From Rhizophagus irregularis (lineage: Eukaryota > Glomeromycota > Glomeromycetes > Glomerales > Glomeraceae), in the NCBI RefSeq assembly GCF_026210795.1, contig NC_089456.1, positions 312,501 to 376,500 of the forward strand: a stretch of DNA of 64,000 nt, in the 5' to 3' direction. Below are positions 33,013 through 45,500 of this stretch, piece after piece. The notes under the pieces were generated by a model, which made no database searches, was not told the DNA's origin, and worked only from the letters and a program-made list of their open reading frames with translations. A program made the position numbers and the translations under genes. Position 1 is the stretch's first letter; each line of letters begins with the position of its first letter.

Positions 33013-35304
33013 CACTGGTCGAAATCAAAACTTTTGACCGTTAAGAGCTTTCGGCATAATTTTTGCCGATTGGTCATGTGATTCGTCACATTTTTTGACC
33101 AATGGCAAAAATCGGTAAAATCAATAAAAAAATCGACCAATAACTTTTTGGTCAATATTTTGTAATTATGTATCACATGCATTACGCGATACTACTATAT
33201 ATTAACTTTATTTAAACTTTTTTTTTCTCACACTTTCGTCTCCCCCTTTCCACTCACTTTACTTTTCCACACACTCCTTCGTCACCCTTTCGTCTTCCCC
33301 CTTTCTACTCACTCTTTCGTCTCCCTTTCCCTCTCACTTTTTCGTCTTTCCCTTTCCCCTTTCTTTCGTCCATTCCCTCTTCCTTCTTTTTAGGTGACGC
33401 TTCACTCTTTGGATACGGTATTTTGGTAAGTTTTTAATTTTTTTTATTTCCCTTGTTTTTGCCTTAATAAACTAATTTCAAATTTTTTTTTTTAATTATT
33501 TGACTTTTAGACGCGTAGGAACTTCAGTAGGAGAGTTAGATTTTTTAAAAAAATTTTATTTAACGAAACGTTTGCTAACGTTTTCGTTCTTTTTTTTTTG
33601 TAGGTTCAAGATCACCTCCTCCTTTTGGTGCATCACCGCCCGCTTTTGGTGCATCATTCTCCTTTCGGTTCACCTCCATTCGCCCTTGAAGTATAATAGA
33701 TATTAGGGTTTAGGGCATGGATTGGTCGATGGTAAGTTTCGAAGTTGGGTTAATTTCGAAACTTTAAAAGAAACGATTTACTAATAATCGTTTCTTTCTA
33801 CTTTTTGTAGGCTCCCACTTCAGGCTGATGGATCGGGTAAGTTTCGATTTTGAAACTTTTCGAAATTTTTTTTTATAACAGAATCGGTTTGCTAACCGTT
33901 TCTTAATTTTTTTTTTGTAGGTTCTTCTTCGGACTAATATTGAATAGACGGATAAGTTTCGAAGTGTATTTCGAAACTTTATTTTTTATTATTGTTAAAG
34001 AAACGGACTAACCATTTTTTTTATTTTTTTTTTATTTGTAGGTTTCCATTATCGAATTGACGGGTAAGTTTCGAAGTATCGAAACTTTAATTTTTTTATT
34101 GAAGAAACGTTAAACTAATTGTTTCTTCTTTTTTTTTGTAGGTTTCCCCCCTTGGAACTTTATTGGATGGGCAGGTAAGTTTCGAATTTTTCGAAACTTT
34201 ATTTTTTTATTGAAGAAACATTAAACTAATTGTTTCTTCTTTTTTTTTGTAGATTTCCCCCTTCGGACTTTATTGGATGGGTAAGTTTCAAATTTTTCGA
34301 AACTTCATTTTTTATTATTATTAAAGAAATGAACTAACCGTTTCATTTTTTTTTGTAGGTTTCCATTATCAATTTGGGGGTAAGTTTCGAATATATTTCA
34401 AAACTTTGATTTTTTTTTTATTGAAGAAACATTAAACTAATTGTTTCTTCTTTTTTTTGTAGATTTCCCCTTCGGACTTTATTGGATGGGCGGGTAAGTT
34501 TCAAATTTTCGAAACTTATTTTTTTTATTAAAGAAACGAACTAACCGTTTCTTTTTTTTATTTGTAGGTTTCCATTAAAGAATTGGTGGTAAGTTTCGAT
34601 ATTTCGAAACTTTGATTTTTTTTTATCGAAGAAATATTAAACTAATTGTTTCTTTTTTTTTTGTAGATTTTCCCCTTCGGACTTTATTGGATTGGTAAGT
34701 TTCGAATTTTTCGAAACTTCAGTTTTTATTATTATTAAAGAAATGAACTAACTACCGTTTCTTTACTTTTTTTTGTAGGTTTCCCCTTCGGATTTTATTA
34801 GATCGAGTAAGTTTCTTTTGAAACTTCAATTTTTTTATTTAAAAAATAGGTTACTAACCGTTTTCTCTTTTTTTTTGTAGATTTTTTACGGATTTTTATC
34901 AGGTTAGGTGAGAATGATGGGTAGATGATGGATAATGGATAATGGATGGTGGATGGTGTATATAGATGATAGATAGCTATATATTAATTTAATATGTAAT
35001 TTTTAATAAAACGAATTAATAAAATTTAATTAATAAATTATTATAAAATTTAAATCAGTAATCAGTTAAATGTACAAAAATCGGTAATAAATTATTAGGT
35101 TTATTAACAATTGTCAATTTGATTTTACCGATTTGTTGCCAATTTCTACTGATCGATTTGTTGACAAGTGGCAGGCGTTACGGTACAAATCATTTATAAA
35201 ATTAGTTGCCGATTTTTTTGGTACTGATCGGCTAAAGTTAGACCAAATTTCGTCCAACATTCGGCAATTTAAAATTTTGCCGAAATGGACTATTCCAACC
35301 AGTA
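33013..35304. mobile_element. Possible CACTA-like TIR element enclosing the intron array
   Basis: The left end CACTGGTCGAAAT and the right end (inverse TACTGGTTGGAAT) are flanked by TCT on both sides, a 3-bp duplication as in EnSpm/CACTA elements. Further in, GGCAAAAATCGGTAAAATCA (33104-33123) pairs with the inverse of 35113-35136, so the arms are long but imperfect. No transposase is visible. The interior holds a pyrimidine-rich stretch (33225-33390) and the splice-signal array at 33426-34880. The boundaries are tentative. Confidence 0.5.
33426..34880 (+). other. Tandem array of intron-like units and microexons
   Basis: After a first intron-like segment (33426-33510), eleven units of 74-91 nt follow: 33732-33810, 33837-33920, 33951-34041, 34064-34141, 34175-34252, 34281-34358, 34380-34462, 34494-34567, 34589-34666, 34695-34778, 34807-34880. 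Each starts GTAAGTTTC (one has GATAAGTTTC) and ends in a T run plus GTAG or TTGTAGG. Each has a branch-like ACTAA about 20-25 nt from the 3' end, and an inverted pair AAGTTTCGAA/TTCGAAACTT near the donor. Exon-like pieces of 21-33 nt alternate mainly between GTTTCCATTATC.. and TTTCCCCTTCGGACTTTATT types. No long conserved protein frame runs through the pieces. Upstream, 33608-33660 encodes an FG-like SPPPFGASPPAFGASF before a stop. It could be a non-coding transcript or a decayed gene. Confidence 0.75.
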
Positions 35305-35307
35305 TCT

Positions 35308-37366
35308 ACAAGCTGATTTTTATTTATTTCATTTTATAAACATCTTATTTTCAACCAATTAATTTCAAATAATAACTTTATTTCCTCTAAACATTATTAA
35401 TTAAGTATTTTTCATAATAAATTCACAATGATAACTTTTCATTAACAATTAATATTTTATTATACTTTTCATTATAAAAAAAAGTTGAAAAATCAATAGT
35501 TTATAATTTAATTATAGTGTTAAAAATATTTTTATTATTTTTATTTTCCAATTAGTTTTTTTTAAATTAATTTAAATTACCATTAATATCTATTACCAAT
35601 TCAAATTGCTTTGAAAATCAAATATAAAAAGCCTCCTATTTAAAGTTTTTTTGAAGTTTCACTAGACTATTAATTATCTATCTAACATCTAATTATAATT
35701 CATTATAACTTGTTATGACTCATATAATACTGTATTATTTGTACTACTATGTTACTATATCACTTATACTATCTTATTATATGACTTATTTAACTAAATA
35801 TAAATATGCAAAATCAATTTCCTATTTATAAATATGAATTATATATATTCTTATTACTTGATATTAAATATAAATAAATATTAAATATAAAATAAATGTT
35901 ACTATTAATAAATATTATAATTATTATACTATTTTATCATTATCTTTTAAAATCTACAGATATAATATATTTAGATTCTACTTTTATTTTTGCATTTGAT
36001 ATTTTATAAAATTATTTTTGAATGGTTTAATTTAATTTATACTAAATATAAACTATAAACTATTTTTAATACATCTAATATAGTATCCTTTTTTAAATGA
36101 ATTGCATTAAATAGTTAATTAATTTATTAAATTAGTATATTTTTATTAATTAATACAATATAATACAAATTGAAATATTATTTACAGCAGTTTTCTCACA
36201 ACTTGTCAAACATTAAACTTTTACTTCAGGTTTCTGAAGAATACTAACACATTGTTTATTAGCATCCAATTTTTCTTTAATATGGGTTTTTATTTGACTT
36301 TTAGTCACTTGTTTCTACTCATGATATTTTATAAGCAAGCTTTTTGACTACGTCCTATAATATAAGTAATTAATTACAAGTGAATATAAATAATATAAAG
36401 AACCAATTTATATTTACTTGATAAAACTTATCTGCTTTTTTAATTTTGTTTTATTCTTTGTTTTTCTGTCCATACATCAATAATTTTCTTATAATATTTT
36501 GAAAAAATATTTTTTTGTACATTCTCTATTATTTTTTTTAAGTTAAAATGATAGTAAAATATGTTAGAAAGTGGATAAATAATTGTTTTTATATCTGTTC
36601 AGAGATTTTCAGTAAGTTTAAAACCAGATTTTTAATCTTAATATTTTTAATGATTTTAATACAAATGATTTCATGTTTGATAAAAAATTAACTAAAAAAG
36701 AAAAGTCTGAAAAATGAAGTATATTTGTTTATTATAATCCTAAATTCAAAATCATATGATTCATATTATACAATATAGTAATTTATATAATTTCATATGA
36801 AATTTTAGAAAAATATTATTAAAAAATGGTAAATTAAAATAAATTCTATTTTTTCACATTAGTATTTAGTTTTATAAATAATATATAAAAATAATGATAA
36901 AATAATTTATAACTTAATATCTAAAATTTTATTTGCATATTTTTGCAGAATTTTTAATATCAGGTATCAATTAAAAAGTCTTTGTATACATTTACCAGAT
37001 TTTATAAAATTTACTTAGTAATATATAGTAAAATTAAATTTTTAATAAAGTTAGTCAAAAAATTTATTATTTAAAAGTCAATCAATTATAGTTATAAAAA
37101 TATGATCAGAAATATCCAATTTTAAAGAATGCAGAAAATGATTTATTTATAAAATAATAGACAAGATAATTTCATATATAAAAGGAGAAAATACATATAA
37201 AAAGATACTTTGCAATAAGAGAATTTTTTTACACTTTAAAAATTTTTCTTTTTTTTATTTTAATATATAAAAACTAGAAATAATTGGCTATTAAATAAAA
37301 AAAAATTTGGCTAGGTTTATTGAAAATTCATAAACTTTTATGCAACATAAAAATCTTCAATTTTAC
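35308..37366. other. Very AT-rich region
   Basis: Nothing definite beyond a possible protein remnant at 36196-36350. At 37000-37060 a segment with AAATTTACTTAGTAATATAT is the inverse of sequence around the insertion site of the MITE at 37367, so 36950-37640 may be the two arms of an older element. Confidence 0.4.
36196..36350 (-). pseudogene. Possible short coding relic
   Basis: On the minus strand one frame reads KQVTKSQIKTHIKEKLDA followed by NKQCVSILQKPEVKV before a stop, with one internal TAG upstream. Composition differs from the surrounding AT-rich DNA. It is too short to assign; a transposase or a lineage-specific gene fragment are both possible. Confidence 0.25.
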
Positions 37367-37532
37367 TATATGGGCGCTTTGTAGTAAAAAAGGATAAAAC
37401 TACTGAAAAATTTAAATTTTCTTTTATATGCCAAAAATATTCTAAATGCTATAATTTGTTCAGACTTTATATTAACTCATTTTTTATTTTTTTTAGTAGT
37501 TTCGTCCTTTTTTACTGCAAAGTGCCCATATA
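37367..37532. mobile_element. Stowaway-like MITE with TA duplication
   Basis: The TIRs TGGGCGCTTTGTAGTAAAAA and inverse TGGGCACTTTGCAGTAAAAA extend through GGA(T/C)(A/G)AAACTACT. TATA flanks both ends. An inverted copy of the flanking sequence at about 37020-37060 lacks the element and has TATATA where the filled site has TATA on both sides, which is consistent with a TA duplication. Confidence 0.8.
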
Positions 37533-38140
37533 TTACTAAGTAAATTTTATAGAATTCAGTAATTTATTGTAGTTTAGTGTAGTAAAAAAATTTTTTTGCC
37601 ACCTGATCTTTGTATATATATTTTTATTATAAGTAAGTGGAATCCTATTACAGTATTACTATCCTAATAGCTAATGGTTAAGATAAATACTTTTGTATAT
37701 AATAAATAAATTTTAAAATTCATAAATTACTTTTAAATGCAACCCAAACTTTTATTATAAATCTAAAAAAAAAATAAAAAAAATAAACTTTAATTTCTTT
37801 CTTAAAATTTCAATTTTACATATATTTTAATTAAAATTTTATTGTAAACTCATGAATTAGCATATATATGACATCATTATCATTAAAGTATTTAAAAATT
37901 CTAATGAACTGGCTTATTATAATTTTTATAATTGTTTATTTTACTTTGTTACTAAACAATATGGATGGAATTTTTTTTAATTAGACAGTCTCTAACTTGT
38001 CATTTAAGATAAAATCTATTGCAATAATTTTATCCGTGTAGTTAGCTAAATACTTAAATACTTTAAATACCAAAACATAAATAAATTAAATGCAAAGTTC
38101 AATAATATTAATGTAAATGCATAAATTATCATAACAAACA
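37533..38140. other. AT-rich spacer downstream of the RBR ligase gene
   Basis: It contains the likely 3' UTR of the minus-strand ligase. No further gene is seen. Confidence 0.4.
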
Positions 38141-39815
38141 TCAGATAAATATAAAATCATCCGCTACAAATTCATCAACATTCACTCCATCAAATAATCG
38201 TTGATTACAAGAAGAGTTTGGAACGTTAAAATGTCTATAAGGTTCTTCTGGATCTATCCAACTTCCACATAAATAACAAAAGTGTGTTTTACAACGTGTG
38301 CATAACATATGATTACATCCCATAGATTTCTCAATAGCGGTTTCACATTGAGGGCATTTTTGTGCGTTTGATTTTATCCATTTATCTGACTCCATTTCTT
38401 CTAGAGTATCTCTGACCAATTTTTCCATATTCTTTGTTCCATACCGAAGTTCAAGCATAGATTTGGTAGCTTCATCGGCTACCATATATTCTTGAACAAC
38501 CTTTTTGATATTATTTATCGCACATGGTACACCGACTCCGTGCCTATTATTTATCAATAAATAAAAATGAATTAAAAAGAATCTTAGTAAAACAAACAGG
38601 TAAAATTACATACCAGGTCCGTTGACAAAACCAACAAAAAGCAAATGTACACTTTGTACAAACACATAATTTTTCAATAGCAGAATCTTTTCTTACAGGT
38701 GCTTGACATATTTTACGAGGACAATAAGTCACTAGAGGATCTGTCTCTAGTTTTTGTTTTTCTAACAATTCAGTATATCTTTGTGACATTTCATGACCGA
38801 CAATTTCTGTTATTTCTTCTTTAGCCAATTTATTCTGTGACTTACAACTAGGATCAGGACATTTAACTTGTATGACAAACCCTTCTCGAATTAGCATCAT
38901 AAAATATTCACGAAGACAGATTTGACAAAACACATGTTGACATGAATTAAGTCGATAACATTTATCACCATGTTTCTCTTCAAGGCATATTCCGCATGTA
39001 AAATGCCCATTAACAAAGTCCTGATTTTTAGCCTGCTGATCATAGGTACGTAGTAAGGCTTTAAGCGTTGTTTGACCAACGTTATCTATGAATGAACATA
39101 ACAGAAATATCATAAGAATAGAGCGTTCTTCATCGTTACTCATTCTTTCCTCATTGAAAGATTAAAGTATTTATAATAAACGAACTAATGACATACCATC
39201 ATAAATTCTCAAAGGGTACGATACTTGCAAATAATCCAAAGTGTTATTCTGTAAAAATTCGGCAAACCGGAATAAAATCTATTGAATGAAAAGATTAGTA
39301 AATTAATTGTTTTATAATTCCATAGTTTTTATGTCGAAGCAAGACATACAACGTCTCTTTCTTCTTCCCAAATTTTCAAAAGTCTTTTTTCTAATCTCCT
39401 TATCCAATCCCGTTGCATCCAGCAACATTCAAGTTTGAATTGCAGACATTCCTCTGTCGGATAATTGCTTGGCATCGAAAAAATGAGTTTAACTGGTGGC
39501 AAATGTCGAACTTTAAGTGGTAGATCGCTAATTAAATTATTGCCTCCAGTAAAATATATCATAATTTCATGTGGAATGGATATTTGAATCGTGAGAGATC
39601 CTTCGTAACGTGAAGGATTTTCGTCGTTTTCTGTGTATGTGAAATCTTGAGGGTAAATTGCCTGTTACATTACAAGAGTTTATAGGAACGTGATACTATG
39701 AGCATGTCACATATACATCCTATTATTAACGCATATAATATTTTAACGGGTTTACCTCAAGTGCCAAAATTTCATTTTCTTGTTGTATACAACAATCTTC
39801 TGTTGAAAATAGCAT
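38141..39815 (-). CDS. RWD-RING-IBR-RING (RBR) E3 ubiquitin ligase, RNF14/ITT1 type
   Basis: Five exons (39756-39815, 39350-39661, 39197-39278, 38614-39085, 38141-38543) join in frame to 442 residues. The N-terminus MLFSTEDCCIQQENEILALE and AIYPQDF starts an RWD domain (residues about 8-120). RING1 begins CGICLEEKHG near residue 185 and includes CQHVFCQICLREYF. The IBR follows with CPRKICQAPVRKD and CTKCTFAFCWFCQRTW. RING2 is CPQCETAIEKSMGCNHMLC, where the Cys of MGCNHM is the position that forms the ubiquitin thioester in RBR enzymes. RWD plus RBR is the arrangement of human RNF14 and yeast Itt1, linked to translation-termination and ribosome quality control. It is divergent from the MPP gene with 182 bp between the start codons. 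Confidence 0.92.
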
Positions 39816-39868
39816 TATAAATGTTTGAAGTTAATTTTCCCCAAAAAAAGTTTAATATACATAAATAA

Positions 39869-39876
39869 TGACGTCA
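39869..39876. promoter_or_regulatory. TGACGTCA (CRE-type) site in a bidirectional promoter
   Basis: A perfect ATF/CREB consensus palindrome lies 54 bp upstream of the RBR ligase start and 122 bp upstream of the MPP start. In fungi this octamer is bound by bZIP factors. Function here is inferred from position only. Confidence 0.5.
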
Positions 39877-39997
39877 TACAATGGATATAGGTTTTCCATA
39901 TAAGATTAATCATTAATACAAGATTGATAATTAGATGATGCATTAACAAAAAAAAAAATCAGATATTAAGAATTACCTCATTGTTTTTCTCCAGTAA

Positions 39998-41853
39998 ATG
40001 GCATCTCGGTTCATATTTTCTAACATATTAAGACGTCAGACTAGCCGTGAGTTGGCGAGAAAGGTATCAGTATATTAAGGAATTCGAACTTTATTTAGAA
40101 TTTCGAGTTATGTCTAAAGTATTAATAGTTTAATGAATTGAACTATTGAGCAAAAAAAAAAGATATGCCTGAGTTACTATTTTAATTTTGGGATATTAAT
40201 TTTAAATTCTAGTTTACCCGCCCGTTTGCCTCTGAAACCTCTTTCCCTAAACCAATAACACATTCTTCAGTACTTCCAAATGGGTTGACAGTTGCAACTG
40301 AAACTAATGAGTTTGCACAAACAGCAACTGTTGGTGTATGGATTGATGCTGGTAGTAGAGCTGAAAATGCGAAGAATAATGGAGCGGCTCATTTCTTGGA
40401 ACATATGGCATTTAAGGTAGAGATTTATTAAATATATATATTAATGTATTTAATTTATTAAGATAATTTTTTTTTTAAGGGAACAAAATCTCGTAGTCAA
40501 CATCAATTGGAACTTTTTATTGAAAATATTGGTGCACATTTGAATGCTTATACATCTCGTGAACAAACAGTATATTATGCTAAAACTTTTAAGGATGATG
40601 TTAATATAGCTGTTGAAATTTTATCTGATATTTTACAAAATTCTAAATTGGATTCACATGCTATTGAGCGTGAACGTGATGTTATTTTAAGGGAACAGGA
40701 AGAAGTAGATAAGTTACTTGATGAAGTGGTCTTTGATCATTTACATGCTACTGCATTCCAAGGTTAGAATTAAGCTAATTCTTTCATTTTATAGAATCAT
40801 GTTTAATTAAAAAAAAATGGTATATTACATAGGTCATTCATTGGGTCGTACTATTCTTGGCCCAAAAGAAAATATTCTTTCTCTTAAACGTGATGATCTT
40901 ATAGATTATATCAATAAGAATTATACAGCGGATCGTATGGTATTGGTAGGAACTGGTGGTATTCAACATGATAAACTTGTAGATTTGGCCAAAAAACATT
41001 TTTCTTCTTTACCAGCTTCACCAAATTCTTTATTACCTCGTAGTTCTCATGGTGAAAAACCAACTTTTACAGGATCAGAAGTTAGAGTAAGGAATGATGA
41101 ATTACCTCAAGCTCACATAGCTCTTGCAGTTGAAAGTGTTGGATGGACTTCGCAAGATTATTATCCTATGTTAGTTGCTCAAGCCGTAATTGGAACTTGG
41201 GATAGATCTCTTGGTTCTGCTGCACATTCATCATCTCGTCTTTCTCAAATTATTCATGAGAATCATCTTGCAAATTCTTTCCAAGCTTTTAATACAAGTT
41301 ATAGTGATACCGGATTATTTGGTGTCTATCTCATATCAGAAAACAAGGAACAGTTAGATGATCTAGTACATTTTACTTGTAAAGAACTTTGGAGGTAATT
41401 TTTTAATTCATTTATTATTTTTTCTAATGTTAAAAGTTTGTGATTACTATAATTATTATTTTTAAGGTTACACACATCAGTTACAGAGGCTGAAGTTGAA
41501 CGAGCTAAACAACAACTTAAAGCTTCTCTTTTGTTAAATCTGGATGGTACAACGGCAGTTGCTGAAGATATTGGACGTCAGTTAATAACAACAGGAAAAA
41601 GACAAAGTCCTCAAGAAGTCGAAGCTATTATTTCCAAAGTCACAGCTGATGATGTACGCAGAGTTGCTGGAGAATATTTGTGGGATCAAGATGTTGCTGT
41701 AGTTGGAGTTGGCCCAGGTATATACAATATTATTTTATATCTGATCTTTTAAGACAAATATAATTTTTTTAAGATTCAACTTTGATTATCTTAGTTGAAG
41801 GACTTCCAGATTATAACAGAGTTCGTGGGGACATGGCTACCAACAGATTTTAA
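39998..41853 (+). CDS. Mitochondrial processing peptidase, beta (catalytic) subunit
   Basis: Six exons (39998-40063, 40213-40416, 40480-40762, 40833-41394, 41467-41717, 41795-41853) join to 474 residues. The N-terminus [19 protein letters not shown] is an arginine-rich presequence without acidic residues until E18. The M16 zinc site [10 protein letters not shown] (HxxEH) is intact, followed 70-80 residues later by the acidic ligand region [14 protein letters not shown]. The intact HxxEH favours MAS1/PMPCB over the related, usually inactive, complex III core protein 1. With the alpha subunit it removes targeting peptides from imported precursors in the matrix. The C-terminal [13 protein letters not shown] is family-like. 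It converges on the fimbrin gene, with 191 bp between stops. Confidence 0.94.
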
Positions 41854-42044
41854 ATATTAAAAAATACAAGATCATCAGTCATTAAAACAAAATTAAAAAG
41901 TTACAGCAAGCATATCTTATTTATTTTGCAGTGAGGTTCAGATTTGCCAAACAGAATTACATGTTTATTACAAGTATAATAATAAATATGTTAAATACTA
42001 AATTTGCAATCATATGGGTCATAAGATCCAAAAAGAAATGATGC

Positions 42045-44586
42045 TTATTTCAGTGCCATTAAAGAACCAATAAACGTTAGGATCTAAAGTAAAATAAAGT
42101 TAATCATAAAGTTAATCATAATTGAAATCGTAAAAAAAAAAATAAAATTGAAAAACTTATTACAAGTCGAGGTCTAACTTCAACAATATCTTCTGGCAGT
42201 AAAAATATGGTAGCGCCTATCTTCCTCGCAATAGAAATTGCGTATCTAGCATTCAGCGTAGCATCATCATCTAAAAACATTTTAATGAATATTTTAGAAG
42301 TTAATCATATGTATAATTATAGAACAAACTTAAATTGATGAATTACCAGAGACTCCTTTCGTTACTAAGGAATAATCTACAATTCCTGGCTTAATACTGT
42401 CCAACAAGTCAATCAAGAATATACCATTTCTTAATGCTGGATCCTTAAAACTACTTATTTTTGAGGATTTACCACCACGAGATACAGTATCATTGGCCCA
42501 CTTGATTAAATCATTATCAGTAATATCTCGGCCGCCTTTGGATAAACTTGTTAAAGTCTGAATAATATTCATACGCATCATCTGCCAGACAAGACCAAGG
42601 ATTAAAGTTTTCGTTCCGTCACAAATATCGGCTCCTTGGATATTAACAAGTGTAAACCGTAGATCTTTACCGATTGTAATCGCATAATTTGTGTTTTCCA
42701 CTTGTTTGAATCTTGATAAATTTGATGATTTATTAACTTTTTTCCAATTAACTGTGTTTGGAACAATTTTATCAAATGCTTGAAGAAGAATTAAACCATC
42801 CTAAAATAAAAATTCATAAAAATTAAATAATGTAATACATAAGTTAAATCAAGAATCTTTAGATAAAGACCTTCACATCTTCATATAGATTATTTACTGC
42901 CGGTGTAACATCCAAACTATTAAGCCAGAGTGCAAATACTGTAATGAAATCGACAATGAGTTTTAAATTTTAAGAAATAATAATTTTTAAAATATGAATA
43001 TTTTCTACCTCTTGCTTCTCTATCATCACTATCATCAAATTCTTCAAGTTCTGCCTTTTCTTCTTCATCAAGTGGGTCCAAGCAGGGATGAGTATTAAAT
43101 AAATGTGCAACAAAGGCCAAATTTAATTTTGGATTTCCTGTGACAAGGGCTTTTGGAGTCAAGTATTTTCTGCATCCTAATTTCTCGGCATTTTGTAGAA
43201 CCTGTCATAAGATCGAGATCAGCGAATATAAAAATTGTTGTGTACATACTTTACTTTACTCAAACTTACCTTTTCAGCACGTTCTAGGAGATCAGGCTCA
43301 TTTAATGGTTCACGTGAACAAATTTCGGGTTTAAGTTGATTTAAAAGTACTGTATAATTTTCACCATCTTTGACATCTGTGCTAAAGTTCGTAACCCTAT
43401 ATAAATAATAATTTTAAAATTAATCAAAGAAAAGAAAAGGAAAGGAAAAGCCACTTGAAGAAAGAAACAACTATATGTTATATAAAAATAAAGATTACCT
43501 TCGATCCCATTTGGCAGCCTTCAAATGATAATTGAACCATCTTAATAAAATCTGATCCGGAGGTAATTTTAAAAATTGCTCAAGAGTTTCATCATCTTCC
43601 AGAAGACGATACAACTCTGGGTGAAGCTTAATATCTATTTTGTTTAATAATCCAATTTTGATAATTTGCCAGATAAGGCCCAAAATTAAATGTTCTCTGC
43701 CTTCAATTAAGTCAGCTGATCCAATATTTACAACATTACAGCCGATTCCCTTTGCAGAAAAAATTACTAGATTATTATTTTCTGTCATCTTGAACTTATT
43801 GATCTTCTTTCCTTTTCCAGGTACATTTAAGACTCGTTCATCAATTGTGTCCGAAACAGAGTCATTGATAAGTTTTGCAAGGATTAATCCGTCTTATTAA
43901 TAAAGAATTTTGCATTAAAATTGATACATATATTTATTTTTGTTTTTACGAAATCACTAACAAGCTATATTTACCTTTACATTCATCGAACAATTGCATA
44001 GTATTTGTGTCGATTGGAATTTTATCACTAACATGAGGGTCACCAGCTAATGCCTGATTAATATGTCTGGTAAATTCGGTTCTCTCATCCTCGTTGATAG
44101 TATGAGAAACATTCCGACTAGTACCATGAACGGTAATTTTGTGTTTGTTGACCGCAAAAGCACTTTTGTTACGACCTTCCCTGAGTTTTACAATGAGCTG
44201 ATTATGAATGATTATAAAAAAATTATTATAAATTAAAGCAAAAATTAACGAAATATTTAAATTATACTTACCTCAACGAATTCGTCAAGCTCAACATTAC
44301 CAGTTGAGCTCAAGTTAATTTCTTTCAGCGTGGCCCGAATTTCATCGTATGAATTGCTCTCACCCATTTCTTGTAGAGCCTTAACAACTTCTTTTTGTTC
44401 GAGAGCACCATTGCCATCAAGATCAATTTTGCTATATGGACGCGACAGAAGTTAGTATTAAGACACGTAAAGTACACTCGATTCGTGCAAAATCAAAAAA
44501 ACAGCATACTTGAATTGTGCAACGAGATCGAAAATCCCTTGTTGCGATATTTGAGGGTATTTTTTCGCTAATTGTATTGCATTCAT
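42045..44586 (-). CDS. SAC6: Fimbrin / plastin, actin-bundling protein
   Basis: Ten exons (44510-44586, 44272-44431, 43975-44197, 43892-43499, 43396-43270, 43201-43009, 42938-42871, 42800-42347, 42270-42164, 42083-42045) join in frame to 613 residues, the usual fimbrin length. The N-terminus has an EF-hand region, with the loop [12 protein letters not shown]. Four calponin-homology domains in two actin-binding pairs follow. Visible landmarks are [63 protein letters not shown], then in the second pair [16 protein letters not shown] and [15 protein letters not shown]. It cross-links F-actin in patches and cables (yeast Sac6). It is divergent from the DUF1764 gene with a 219-bp shared promoter. 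Confidence 0.95.
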
Positions 44587-44805
44587 TTTATTAAAAACTT
44601 CAAATTATTAAAAAGATGTATACGAGCCAAAATATGATGAAATGATGATTTATATATATTTAAATTTGCCAAGTAAAAAATTCGGCTTGGCCCAAGAATT
44701 TGGCAAGCTCGGCAGGAATATACATAGCTTGGCAGTTGAAATTTCACAGTTACACAACTGATTTTAACTAAAGCCGAAAAAAACTATTTTAGCAAATTTT
44801 GAACA

Positions 44806-45500
44806 ATGTCTTCTATAAAATCCAAAGTTGATAAAAAATGCAAAATCGAAAATAAGGTATCCTCTACACCCACAATAAATAAAAATAATGAAAAATTAAT
44901 GGTGGATAAAAATAATAAGAATAAAAAAGTTATAGAAAATAGTAAAAGCGAAATTGATGATATTTTCGCGTCTGCGAAGAATAAAAAAGTGTCTACAGAT
45001 CCTCAATTACAAGAATTGTCAACAGCATCATCATCATCGTCGCTCTCCTCTTCCACAATAAAACAAAAAGTAGAAGAATTTGTTTTCAAAGTTCCTGCAA
45101 TTCCTGATAAATCACAAGCTACAAAACGAAAGTTAAAATTGAACGACGATAACGGATTTAGCGATACTCGAGGAACAAAAAGCCGTATATCATTTAATAT
45201 TTAATTTGTATTACAAGCTTTACCATTTTTAATTCTAAATCTTCCTTCATCTAGGAAAAACTACGGAAGATGGACTGCCGATATTTGATATTAAAGAATT
45301 GAATGTCGGTAACGGAGAAGGTAATTTCAGTCGAACTTGTCTTAATTGAACAATGTTTAAACGATCCTTTCTTTTCTTTTTTAAGACACGCCGCTGTGTC
45401 CATTTGATTGTGATTGTTGTGAGTGTTCATTCAAAAAATTAAAAATTACTTTATTTTATTTATTATAAATGATACTAAAATAAATTTACTAGGTTTCTGA
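44806..45500 (+). CDS. DUF1764 family protein
   Basis: Four exons (44806-45184, 45255-45320, 45386-45418, 45493-45500) join to 161 residues. The N-terminal part is Lys/Asn/Ser-rich with IDDIFASAKNKK, typical of this small eukaryotic family. The conserved C-terminus reads KTTEDGLPIFDIKELNVG and GEDTPLCPFDCDCCF, the family hallmark. The final exon supplies only the end of the last Cys codon, Phe and the stop, so the last intron is easily missed. The function is not established; the lysine-rich, nuclear-type composition is the only hint. Confidence 0.9.

Noticed and set aside
35133-35339. 68-residue plus-strand frame
   Set aside because: It lies across the right inverted arm of the element at 33013-35304 and has no splice or homology support.
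39998-41853. Complex III core protein 1 instead of MPP beta
   Set aside because: The HxxEH zinc site and the downstream glutamates are intact, which favours the active peptidase; some fungi use one protein for both, so a dual role is not excluded.
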